From positions 1-14,120 of the forward strand of contig JAICHE010000009.1 of assembly GCA_025922755.1 (NCBI GenBank): a stretch of 14,120 nt of DNA, in the 5' to 3' direction. Of this stretch, positions 1 to 7,582 are shown in pieces; within the stretch, counting starts at the first letter, position 1, and every line of letters starts with the position of its first letter. The translations under genes were made by a program, and so were the position numbers. Origin of the DNA: Nitrososphaeraceae archaeon (GTDB lineage: Archaea > Thermoproteota > Nitrososphaeria > Nitrososphaerales > Nitrosopumilaceae). The notes under the pieces were generated by a model. That model was not told the DNA's origin, did no database searches, and worked only from the letters and a program-made list of their open reading frames with translations.

Positions 1-178
1 AAAGTAGAGCCTCGTAGACCATTTTTATTGCATCGTCTTCACTAATGTTGCAATCAGAAACAGTTTGATCTTTGTACTTTTGTAATTTTTGAAGATCTTG
101 TTCATCTACAGATACATTATCATCAGTAAGCATGGTTGCTATTTTTTCGATTTGCGCGTTGTGTTGATTTTCTTCCAT
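1..178 (-). CDS. Unrecognised protein, N-terminal fragment (runs off left edge)
   Basis: An open frame of 59 codons begins at an ATG (positions 178-176, complement) and continues past the left edge. The visible peptide starts MEENQHNAQIEKIATML, is acidic and Gln/Asp-rich, and is probably helical. It has no motif I recognise. The start is supported by a TATA-like box (TTAATAA, complement of 201-207) centred about 26 nt upstream, the spacing expected for a leaderless archaeal transcript. It lies downstream of, and co-directional with, the SWIM zinc-finger gene but has its own promoter-like box. No function can be given from this fragment. Confidence 0.6.
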   Translation of the reverse strand, partial: MEENQHNAQIEKIATMLTDDNVSVDEQDLQKLQKYKDQTVSDCNISEDDAIKMVYEALL

Positions 179-200
179 GATTTTTTTACCTTTATTCTAG

Positions 201-207
201 TTATTAA
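201..207 (-). promoter_or_regulatory. TATA-like box of the left-edge gene
   Basis: TTAATAA on the minus strand is centred about 26 nt upstream of the ATG at 178. This fits an archaeal TATA box feeding a leaderless mRNA. Called from spacing and composition only. Confidence 0.35.
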
Positions 208-228
208 CCAATTCGAATAATTTTGTCA

Positions 229-531
229 TTATAAATCAGAAATTAAGCTTACAACAAAATCTGCATACTCTTCATCTGAAAACACAATTTTTTCAAATTG
301 GTTTTCTTTTTTTGCCAATTCAACAGAATTCAAATGATAACATTTGTTTTTTCCAGCCATTCTACCAAAATAATATCCAGGACAGGAGCAAAACTCCCTT
401 TCAGGATCTAACCAGTGTTCCTTTCCTTTACCAACTACTGTCCAAATTTCCCGTTTGCTTGGCTCAAAGAGATGCATTTTAACTCGTTTTTCAGAAACCA
501 ATGTTTCTATGCGGTCAGGATCCTGTTTCAC
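229..531 (-). CDS. SWIM zinc-finger protein
   Basis: A small protein of 100 residues with a SWIM-type zinc-binding signature, C-x-C-x(n)-C-x-H, seen as FCSCPGYY followed by KNKCYHL (about residues 47-67). SWIM domains bind zinc and act in nucleic-acid or protein contacts. The single-domain archaeal form is related to Sws1, a partner of RadA/Rad51 paralogues, but that role here is inference. The start is GTG at 531, supported by a minus-strand TATA-like box (about 552-560) centred 25-26 nt upstream. An internal ATG at residue 19 is a weaker alternative. It diverges from the metallophosphoesterase across a 34-bp gap, so the two may be co-regulated and could both serve DNA repair. Confidence 0.8.
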   Translation of the reverse strand: MKQDPDRIETLVSEKRVKMHLFEPSKREIWTVVGKGKEHWLDPEREFCSCPGYYFGRMAGKNKCYHLNSVELAKKENQFEKIVFSDEEYADFVVSLISDL

Positions 532-534
532 AAG

Positions 535-560
535 AATTTAATCCAAAGTCTATTGTATAT
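535..560. promoter_or_regulatory. Compact divergent promoter region
   Basis: On the plus strand AATTTAATC (535-543) is centred about 27 nt before the metallophosphoesterase ATG at 566. On the minus strand ATATACAAT (complement of 552-560) is centred about 26 nt before the SWIM gene GTG at 531. The two boxes sit inside one gap of about 34 bp and each lies where the other gene's transcription would begin. Two preinitiation complexes could therefore not easily be bound at once. Confidence 0.4.
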
Positions 561-565
561 CTTTG

Positions 566-1315
566 ATGTTGCAACAAAGAATAATTCCTCAAAAACCTGC
601 GCTAGTAATTGAAGGTCAAAAAAAATATCTTGTTGTAACTGATTTGCATATTGGTTTTGAGAGCAGTCTTGCTTCAAATGAGATTTTCATTGGAAAAAAC
701 TCCTCAATAAATGAGACAATCAATGATTTATCAGAAATTATAGCCTCAGAACGCCCAGATGCTGTGATACTTTTAGGAGATGTAAAATCAAGCATCAAAA
801 ACATTTCAAAGGCAGAGTGGAATGATGTACCATTATTCTTTGAGAAAATAAAAGAAAAATCAGAAATTATTTTAATTCCAGGAAATCATGATTCGAATAT
901 TCAACGTCTAATTCCTGAAAATATTTCAGTGATCAGCTCAACAGGAATGGTAGCAGAAAACATTCTTTTCACACATGGTCATACAATGCCTTCAGAGAAT
1001 TTTTCACATGTAGATAAAATCATAATGGGACATTTGCATCCCGTATTTTTTCAAGAAGAATCAATTGTAAATGGAGAAAGAGTGTGGATTTCAATGAGAA
1101 CAAGTAAAGACTATATTTTTCCCAGCAGTTCAGGAGAAATTGAAATTACTATCGTTCCTTCATTTAACAGATATTTTTATGCTACAAACAAAAAAAGATA
1201 TCAAAAATCCATCTCACCCATCATTGAGAAAATAAAACATGTGTCATCAGCCAGAATAGTTACATTGGATGGAACAATTATTGGAAATGAAGATAATTTA
1301 GACCAAGTACTTTAG
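566..1315 (+). CDS. SbcD/ICC-like calcineurin-type metallophosphoesterase
   Basis: A binuclear-metal phosphoesterase of 249 residues, cytoplasmic. The motifs in order are DLHIG (about residues 26-30, D-x-H), LGDVK (71-74), PGNHD (106-109), THGH (136-139) and GHLHP (155-159), the complete metal-ligand set of the calcineurin/Mre11 superfamily. Length and layout match the archaeal SbcD-related ICC-type group (TIGR00024/COG1407), whose substrate is not firmly known and which is often found near DNA-repair genes. A TTG at 563 lies directly before the ATG at 566; the ATG fits the TATA-like box at 535-543 better. The stop codon interlocks with that of convergent carB: TAG at 1313-1315 against TAA at 1312-1314 on the other strand. 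Confidence 0.88.
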   Translation: MLQQRIIPQKPALVIEGQKKYLVVTDLHIGFESSLASNEIFIGKNSSINETINDLSEIIASERPDAVILLGDVKSSIKNISKAEWNDVPLFFEKIKEKSEIILIPGNHDSNIQRLIPENISVISSTGMVAENILFTHGHTMPSENFSHVDKIIMGHLHPVFFQEESIVNGERVWISMRTSKDYIFPSSSGEIEITIVPSFNRYFYATNKKRYQKSISPIIEKIKHVSSARIVTLDGTIIGNEDNLDQVL

Positions 1316-4300
1316 AATGGATCATATGGTTCTATGGGTTCTATTGTAGTTTTGTTATTTTTTAGCCATTCCAAAGTCTTTACAAAAGAGTCTGCAAGCT
1401 CAATTGTTGTCAATACCGGAACTCCAAGCTCAAGGGACTTTCTTCTGATTTGATATTCATCTTCAAGCATCCCAACGTATTTTTCCAAAGTCGAAGTGCT
1501 AGGAATGTTGATTATGAAATTGATTTTGCGCTCATAAAGTAAATCTGCAATGTTTGGTTTTCGTTCTGGTTCAGAGATTTTGTGAACAACTTCAATTTCA
1601 CCAATTTTTTCTTCAAAAAATTCCGCTGTGTGCTCTGTTGCAAATATCTTAAACCCAAGATTTTTCAAAAGAGCAATTGACTGGAGTAGTTTTTCTTTGT
1701 TTTGAGCACCTCCAACAGTAACCAAGGCTGCACCTGTCTCAGGAAGATTATACCCAACAGAGGTCAATCCCTTGGATAGTGCATCATAGAAACTGTTTCC
1801 AAAGCATGCTGCCTCACCTGTAGACTGCATTTCCACGCCTAGAGCAATATCGGCCCCCTCTAGCTGCATGAAAGAAAACTGCGGAACCTTTATGCCATAA
1901 TTATGGATTTTCTGCCATTTGTTTTTAGGAATGTCAGGTAGTGGTTTATCCAAGATTGCCTTTGCTGCCAATGCAATCAAATTTGTCTTGACCAATTTTG
2001 ATACAAAAGGCATTGAACGTGATGCTCGTATGTTTAGCTCTATCACATAGACATGATTGTCATGTACTAGAAATTGTAAATTAAAAGGACCCTTGACATT
2101 AAATGTAGTTGCAATTTTTGTAGTGTACTCAGTAATTGTTTCGATTGTTTTATTGTTAAGGCGCCATGGAGGAATACACATCATAGCATCCCCAGAGTGT
2201 ACACCTGCACTGTCAATGTGTTCTACTATTGCACCGATAATGACTTCTTTACCATTGCTTACTCCATCAACATCGACCTCAAGTGAGTTTAACATGAACT
2301 TTGAGATTACAACTGGGTGATCAGGGGAGACGTCTGTTGCTTCTTTGACGTATGTTTTGAGTTCTTCTTGAGACCACACCACTTTCATTGCAGCACCAGA
2401 CAAAACATAAGATGGGCGTACTATTACTGGAAACTCTACTTCTTGGGCAAAGTTTTTTGCTTCATTCAAATTGGAAAATGCTTGCCAACGGGGTTGCTGG
2501 ATGTGAAGTTTGTCTAATTCTGCACTAAACTTTGAGCGGTCTTCTGCTCTATCTACATCAATGGCACTTGTACCCAAAATGTTGATGTTGTGTTTTGCTA
2601 AGCCAGGAGTAAGATTGTTTGCAGTTTGTCCCCCAACACAAGTAATTACACCTTTTGGATTTTCAAACTCAGTAATATCCAAAATTCTTTCTTGGGTTAA
2701 TTCTTCAAAGTATAATCTAGTGCAAATGTCATAATCAGTGGAAACAGTTTCAGGGTTGCAGTTTACAACTGAGACGTTTTTTTCGCCATTTTCTTGAAGC
2801 CCCCAAACCATATTGACAGTGCCCCAATCAAATTCCACACTACTTCCAATTCTGTAAGGTCCTGCTCCCAGCACCAATATTCCTTTCTCACCAGGGTCAA
2901 TTTTGACATCATGGGAAGTTCCACCGTAAGTTAGGTAAAGATAGTTAGTTACAGCAGGCCATTCGGCAGCAAGGGTATCAATTTGCTTTACTGCAGGCAC
3001 AATTCCAAAGTCCTTTCTTATTTTTCGTACTTCATCAGGCGTCTTGTCTTTGGCGCGAGCAATTTGCTTGTCTGAAAATCCATGTTTTTTGGCCTCCCAG
3101 AGCAAGGGTTTGCCCAACTCCTCGTTGGATAATTTGTGTTCAATTTTTACAATGTTTTTTATTTTTTCAATAAACCAAGGGTCGATTGCAGAAAGATTGT
3201 TTATTCTCTCCACACTGAATCCTGCTTTTATGGCTCTTGCAACATTGTAAAGAATTTGATCATCAGGATGAGAAAGTTTCTCTTCCAGTTGTTCTTCATT
3301 CAAATTTCCTCCATTTGTCCTGTTTAATACAAGGCCATCATTTCCAATATCCAACATACGAATTGCCTTTTGGAATGATTCCTCAAAGTTTCTTCCAATC
3401 CCCATTACTTCTCCTACTGATTTCATTGTAGGTCCAAGTTTTCTGTTTACAAGTTCAAATTTTGAAAAATCCCATCGTGGATGTTTACATACGATATAGT
3501 CAAGCGATGGCTCAAAACATGCAGTTGTACTTTTGGTGATGCGATTTACTAGTTCTGATAAATTGTAACCCAATCCGATTTTTGCAGACATGTATGCCAA
3601 GGGATAACCAGTTGCCTTGCTTGCTAGTGCCGAAGATCTTGATAGTCTAGGATTAATTTCAATGGCAACATATCTGTCAGAGTTTGGTTCTAGTGCATAC
3701 TGTATATTGCATTCTCCAACTATTCCAACATGTTTTGTTGCACGTAATGCGGCAGAACGAAGCATATGATATTCATGATTGTCTATTGTTTGTGATGGTG
3801 CAACAACAATATTATCACCTGTATGAACCTTCATTGCAAGAACATTTTCCATGTTACAAACTATGACATTGTTTCCATCATAATCCTGCATCACTTCATA
3901 TTCAATTTGTTTCCAATGGCCAATGTATTCTTCAATTAGAACTTGCCCAACAAGACTTGCCTTTAGTCCTCGTTCTACAATTTCATGTAATTCAATTTCA
4001 TTGTATGCAACTCCACCACCACGACCTCCAAGGGTGTAAGCAACTCTGATAATTACAGGATAACCCAGTTCTTCGGCAATCTTTTTGGCATCATCAAAGT
4101 TTTTCACGGTTTTACTTTTCAGAACTGGGACACCACATTGACCCATAGAGTCTTTGAAGAGTTGCCTATCCTCAGTCCTCTGAATTCCGGGAATTTGAGT
4201 TCCAAGTACCTTAATGCCATACTTTTGAAGTATGCCTAATTCCTCTAATTTTACGCCGCAGTTTAATGCAGTTTGGCCTCCATATGCAAGCATAATTCCA

Positions 4301-4572
4301 TCAGGTCTTTCCTTTTCAACGACAGACTCTACATATTGTGGATTTACAGGAAGTAAATACACCTGGTCTGCAAATCTTGTATCAGTTTGGATGGTTGCAA
4401 CATTTGGATTGATAAGTACACTTTTCAGTCCATCTTCATGAATTGCTTTGAGGCATTGGCTTCCGGAGTAGTCAAATTGACGGTCGTTTTAGCGACTCTC
4501 GCCGGCTTCTCCGATTTTAATGGCCCCACTACCTAATACAAGAATTTTTTTTAACGACTCATTCTTTGGCAG
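1312..4572 (-). CDS. carB: Carbamoyl-phosphate synthase large subunit, 5' end interrupted
   Basis: CarB makes carbamoyl phosphate from bicarbonate, ATP and ammonia delivered by CarA, feeding pyrimidine and arginine synthesis. Both ATP-grasp halves are visible: RVAYTLGGRGGG and EINPRLSRSSALASKATGYP in the first, VLGAGPYRIGSSVEFDWG, NCNPETVSTDYD and VIELNIRASRSMPFVSK in the second, then a C-terminal MGS-like regulatory domain with GFKIFATEHTAEFF. The frame is uninterrupted from a GTG at 4362 (1016 codons), but a start there would remove about 60 residues of the conserved N-terminal pre-ATP-grasp fold. The homologous frame continues upstream (LPVNPQ, INPNVATIQTDTRFADQ, FDYSGSQC, GEAGE, ILVLGSGAIKIG) to a CTG at 4572-4570. 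It is broken by an in-frame TAA at 4489-4491 inside a 21-nt insertion. Without the insertion the length of about 1,079 residues is normal for CarB. The gene may be broken, misassembled, or expressed in an unusual way. Confidence 0.9.
4477..4497 (-). other. 21-nt stop-containing insertion in carB
   Basis: In the carB frame the conserved block GEAGE-FDYSGSQ is separated by seven extra codons reading S R stop N D R Q. Removing exactly these 21 nt restores the family sequence. Boundaries can slide by one or two bases depending on whether the original Glu codon was GAG or GAA. The insert contains a small hairpin (GTCG-CTAAAA-CGAC) and, with the next bases, GTCAATTTGAC. Its 5' part, GAGTCGCTAAAA, matches 11 of 12 bases of GAGTCGTTAAAA at the start of carB (complement of 4549-4560). 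Confidence 0.8.
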
Positions 4573-5731
4573 CTTTTTCCTCCCCCATAAGGTGTTTGAG
4601 TTCTTCAAAGACGAATTTACAATCATAGGGACCAGGTGCAGCTTCGGGATGAAACTGAACTGCAATACAATTTTGTGTTTTGTGTTTTATTCCTTCGACT
4701 GTTTTATCATCTGCATTCTTAAACCATAAATTAAATTCAGAATCTTTTAGGGAATCAGGATCAATACCATATCCATGATTTTGACTTGTAACATAAACTT
4801 GGTTATTATCTAAATTAACACATGGTTTGTTTTGACCTCGATGTCCGTATTTTAGCTTGTAAGTTTCCGTATTTCCTGCAAGACCAATGATTTGTGCACC
4901 CAAACATATTCCAAGTGTTGGAACATTTTTTTCAATTAATTTTTTTGCAGTATCAATTGTATCAGGACAATTCAGTGGATCTCCAGGACCATTGCTTATC
5001 ACAACTCCTTTTGGATTGTAAGAAAGTATTTTTTCAATGGATGCATTCCAAGGTAATTTTATGACTTTGTATCCTAGTTTTCTTATGTTTCTCAATATTG
5101 CATTTTTTGCACCAGTATCAATTACAACCACAGATTTTTCATCAGAACCATAAACTTCTTCTTGCTTTGTGGAAACTGTATCCATGAATTTTTCAGAATT
5201 GTAATGAGGTGCAGATGCAAGTTCCTTCTTTACTTGCTCAACATCAATTTCGGTATCAGAGACTACCAAAGCAGCCATCATGACTCCACTATTTCGGAGT
5301 TTTTTGGTTAATTCCCTAGTATCAATTCCAGATATTCCAGGAATTTTTTCATTGTAAAGCCATTCATCAAGAGTCATTGCCATGTTCCAATGGCTTGCAG
5401 TTTCAGACAACTCATGGACCACTAAACCACGTACTTGGATTCTATCAGACTCAAAGAACTTGGAAATTCCATCTTCATCTTTAATTGTAGGATCAGGAAC
5501 TCCATAATTTCCAACGAGAGGATAAGTCAAAGTCAAGATTTGACCGCTGTAGGAGGGATCAGTGAGTGTTTCAGGATATCCAACCATACCTGTGTTGAAG
5601 ACAATTTCGCCAAAAACAGTTGTAGAATAACCAAAACCCATTCCATCAAGGACAGTCCCGTCATCAAAAATCAGCTTCCCAAACTTGTTTGCATGACTTG
5701 ATTTCTTGGTAGTTATTGTGACCCTCGTCAA
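4559..5731 (-). CDS. carA: Carbamoyl-phosphate synthase small (glutaminase) subunit
   Basis: CarA hydrolyses glutamine and passes ammonia to CarB. This 390-residue protein has the CPSase small-chain domain (about 15-155, with GEIVFNTGMVGYPETLTDPS and GISGIDTRELTK) and a class I glutamine amidotransferase domain (about 200-385). The catalytic triad is visible: Cys276 in GICLGAQ, and His361 and Glu363 in AVQFHPEAAPGP. It also has NGPGDP and QNHGYGI. Length is normal for the family. The start is TTG at 5731; the first in-frame ATG (residue 31) would cut into the domain. A TATA-like ATTTAAATC lies about 20 nt upstream. The last codons overlap the start of the carB frame and carry its GGAGG, so the two are coupled as a carAB operon. 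CarA looks intact while CarB does not. Confidence 0.93.
   Translation of the reverse strand: MTRVTITTKKSSHANKFGKLIFDDGTVLDGMGFGYSTTVFGEIVFNTGMVGYPETLTDPSYSGQILTLTYPLVGNYGVPDPTIKDEDGISKFFESDRIQVRGLVVHELSETASHWNMAMTLDEWLYNEKIPGISGIDTRELTKKLRNSGVMMAALVVSDTEIDVEQVKKELASAPHYNSEKFMDTVSTKQEEVYGSDEKSVVVIDTGAKNAILRNIRKLGYKVIKLPWNASIEKILSYNPKGVVISNGPGDPLNCPDTIDTAKKLIEKNVPTLGICLGAQIIGLAGNTETYKLKYGHRGQNKPCVNLDNNQVYVTSQNHGYGIDPDSLKDSEFNLWFKNADDKTVEGIKHKTQNCIAVQFHPEAAPGPYDCKFVFEELKHLMGEEKAAKE
4579..4583 (-). promoter_or_regulatory. Shine-Dalgarno-like GGAGG before the carB frame
   Basis: GGAGG on the minus strand lies within the end of carA, six bases before the CTG that begins the family-conserved carB N-terminus (CTG-Pro-Lys-Asn-Glu-Ser-Leu-Lys-Lys). 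This spacing is normal for ribosome binding and points to initiation at or next to that codon, although CTG is a rare start. Confidence 0.45.
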
Positions 5732-5745
5732 ATGTTTCTTATTCG

Positions 5746-5757
5746 TGATTTAAATTT
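5746..5757 (-). promoter_or_regulatory. TATA-like box upstream of carA
   Basis: An AAATTTAAATC-like tract on the minus strand is centred 20-22 nt before the TTG start of carA. This is slightly closer than ideal. The 164-bp gap between cdvC and carA otherwise shows only A/T tracts and a minor GATC-AAAA-GATC inverted repeat near 5776-5787. Confidence 0.35.
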
Positions 5758-5826
5758 TGTGAGAGAAGATGAAAGATCAAAAGATCGCTGTTGTTTTCTA
5801 AAAAATTTCAATAACATTATTTGAAT

Positions 5827-5866
5827 TAAAAAAATTCTAAAAAAATAGATTAAAAATCTAAAATCA
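5827..5866 (-). terminator. Oligo-T tracts downstream of cdvC
   Basis: On the minus strand, just after the cdvC stop, are two runs of seven T (complement of 5828-5834 and 5839-5845) and one of five (5852-5856). Such T tracts terminate archaeal RNA polymerase without a hairpin. They fit the end of the three-gene cdv operon and separate it from carAB. Confidence 0.5.
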
Positions 5867-5895
5867 CATCATAGAGAAGGAAAAATTAAAACATC

Positions 5896-7089
5896 CTATA
5901 GAGCACGGAACTCTTCGCTCCATTTGTGGTATGCTCTAACCATCTCTGTTGACACACTTGGTTTTCTTCGAGACATGATTGACCTAAAATCGCTTGTGGA
6001 AATTGATCTTGGCTTTTGAGGATCCTCTCCTTCTATTGGTTCATGGTAATCAGGAGAATCAAATAACTCATGAACTGTTTGAAGGTGAGCTGCTTGACAT
6101 ACATCTTTAATGTCAGATGCACTATAGCCATCGAACATTTTTGCCAATTCATTTGAACTGACTCTAGAGTTCAAAGTAAGGTTAGCAGTATATTGCGTGA
6201 ATAAGCTTTCTCTTGCCTCTAATGTTGGAAGAGAAACATAGATTCTTTTTTGGAATCTTCTAAGGAATGGCCAATCCAAACTCCATGGTTTGTTGGTGGC
6301 ACCAATTACATACATCATTAAGTCTTTGCCCTTACCATTTACACCATCCATTTCAGTAAGAAACTGATTTTTTGTTCTAACTTCCCCACCAACCTCACTG
6401 TTTCTGGAGCCTAAAAGAGAATCTACTTCATCTACAAACAAAATTACTGGCTTGCCTTCTTTTTCAGCATACTTTCTTGCCATTCTAAATAATTTTGAGA
6501 CGTTCTTTTCTGCTTCTCCTAGCCATTTGCTCATCATAGATGAGGCATCGACATTAATGAAATAACCATCCATCTCACTTGCAGTTGCTGCAGCAAGCAT
6601 AGTTTTTCCTGTTCCTGGAGGACCATAAAGAAGCATTCCTTTGGGCCAACCCAATGGGAATAAATCTGGTCTTTTGGTTGGATATACAATAGACTCACGC
6701 AAAGCACTTTTTGCATCATCCAAACCGATTACTTCATTCCAGCTTACATTTGGTTTTTCTTTTAGTACTAATTCTTCAAAATCATTTTCATCTTCTTGCC
6801 TTTCAACAGACTTTTTTTGTTCCTCAGGAGTTGCTTCAGGGTCAACTGCAGGTTCTACTCCATGGGATTCCTGAAGAGCCTTGATTCTACCGTGGTAAGA
6901 GTTGCATCTTTCTTTGTATAGGGTGTTAAGCTTACTTGCAGGATACAATTGCAATAACTTAACAAGAGAATCGATGGCCTTTTGATAATTGGCAATGGCC
7001 ATTCCTCTTGCACCTTGTGAATCAAATTTGATAGCTTCAGAAGCATATTTGCTAGCGTTATTTTCTAATTCTTGGGGAGCCATACTCAT
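5896..7089 (-). CDS. cdvC: CdvC, Vps4-like AAA+ ATPase of the archaeal division machinery
   Basis: CdvC remodels ESCRT-III-like CdvB polymers during cell division. The 397-residue protein has an N-terminal three-helix MIT domain (about 5-75, with YQKAIDSLVKLL), an acidic linker (80-110) and one AAA+ module. This module has Walker A GPPGTGKT at 156-163, the pore-loop region KWLGEAEK at 188-195, Walker B ILFVDEVD with Asp220/Glu221, sensor-1 Asn266 in GATNKPW, and a pair of arginines in FLRRFQKR (about 277-278) in the arginine-finger region. MIT plus a single AAA+ domain is the Vps4/CdvC arrangement and excludes CDC48 or proteasomal ATPases. The ATG at 7089 lies one base after the stop of the preceding gene, with AGGT a short way upstream; an ATG two codons later is possible. 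It is the last gene of a three-gene operon. Confidence 0.9.
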   Translation of the reverse strand: MSMAPQELENNASKYASEAIKFDSQGARGMAIANYQKAIDSLVKLLQLYPASKLNTLYKERCNSYHGRIKALQESHGVEPAVDPEATPEEQKKSVERQEDENDFEELVLKEKPNVSWNEVIGLDDAKSALRESIVYPTKRPDLFPLGWPKGMLLYGPPGTGKTMLAAATASEMDGYFINVDASSMMSKWLGEAEKNVSKLFRMARKYAEKEGKPVILFVDEVDSLLGSRNSEVGGEVRTKNQFLTEMDGVNGKGKDLMMYVIGATNKPWSLDWPFLRRFQKRIYVSLPTLEARESLFTQYTANLTLNSRVSSNELAKMFDGYSASDIKDVCQAAHLQTVHELFDSPDYHEPIEGEDPQKPRSISTSDFRSIMSRRKPSVSTEMVRAYHKWSEEFRAL

Positions 7090-7090
7090 T

Positions 7091-7582
7091 CTAAATTACC
7101 TGTCCTTCCTTCTCTGTAGAATTTTCTAGGTATTCTTGGGAGTTAATCTCTATCGCGATTTTAGTAAAATTAATTGCACTATTTTCAGATTCATCTTCTT
7201 CAGTAGGTTGACCAGATTTTTCCAGATCGTATTTTTCTGAAATATTTGTGTGTAATTCCTTTATTTTGCCTATAGAATCTTCAGCAGAAATTATCAATTC
7301 TGAAACCTCATCATCTATGCTTTCAATTGATTCGGCAGATTCCCGAATAATGGAAACAAAATACTCTAAAATAGATTTAGTGTCTTTTTTATCCTCATAT
7401 TTATGAAGCATGAAATCTGCTAGTCCAACAATTTTTCTTAAATCTTGAAGCTCTTCGAGGGTCAAATTTTCAATTTTAAGATTTTTAGTATTTGATTGAG
7501 AAATTTTTTTATCTATTTTTCCTGAGATATTTTTTATAAAATCAAGGTCCTTTGAGATTTTATTAGATTTTAGAAAGGTCAA
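7091..7582 (-). CDS. Unrecognised small acidic helical protein in the cdvC operon
   Basis: The 163-residue protein has no family I recognise. The first 120 or so residues are heptad-like and almost wholly helical (LTLEELQDLRKIVGLADFML, SIESIDDEVSELI, DSIGKIKELHTNI). An acidic, probably disordered stretch follows (about 125-140, TEEDESE), then a short tail. It has no signal peptide, membrane segment or cysteine cluster. The start is TTG at 7582. It overlaps the upstream gene's TGA by four bases and ends one base before cdvC, so the three genes are very likely translated together. By position it may be a partner or adaptor of the CdvB-like protein and CdvC, which is inference from context only. 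Confidence 0.8.
   Translation of the reverse strand: MTFLKSNKISKDLDFIKNISGKIDKKISQSNTKNLKIENLTLEELQDLRKIVGLADFMLHKYEDKKDTKSILEYFVSIIRESAESIESIDDEVSELIISAEDSIGKIKELHTNISEKYDLEKSGQPTEEDESENSAINFTKIAIEINSQEYLENSTEKEGQVI

Noticed and set aside
2057..3431. Several plus-strand open frames within carB
   Set aside because: carB is highly conserved on the other strand through this region, and these frames are its reverse shadows without motifs.
4362..4362. GTG at 4362 as the true carB start
   Set aside because: Clear CarB homology continues upstream through about 60 residues (INPNVATIQTDTRFADQ, FDYSGSQ, GSGAIKIG), so a start here would give an N-terminally truncated protein.
5776..5787. GATC-AAAA-GATC inverted repeat before carA as an attenuator
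   Set aside because: A four-base stem of a self-complementary tetramer is too weak and too common to support a regulatory call.
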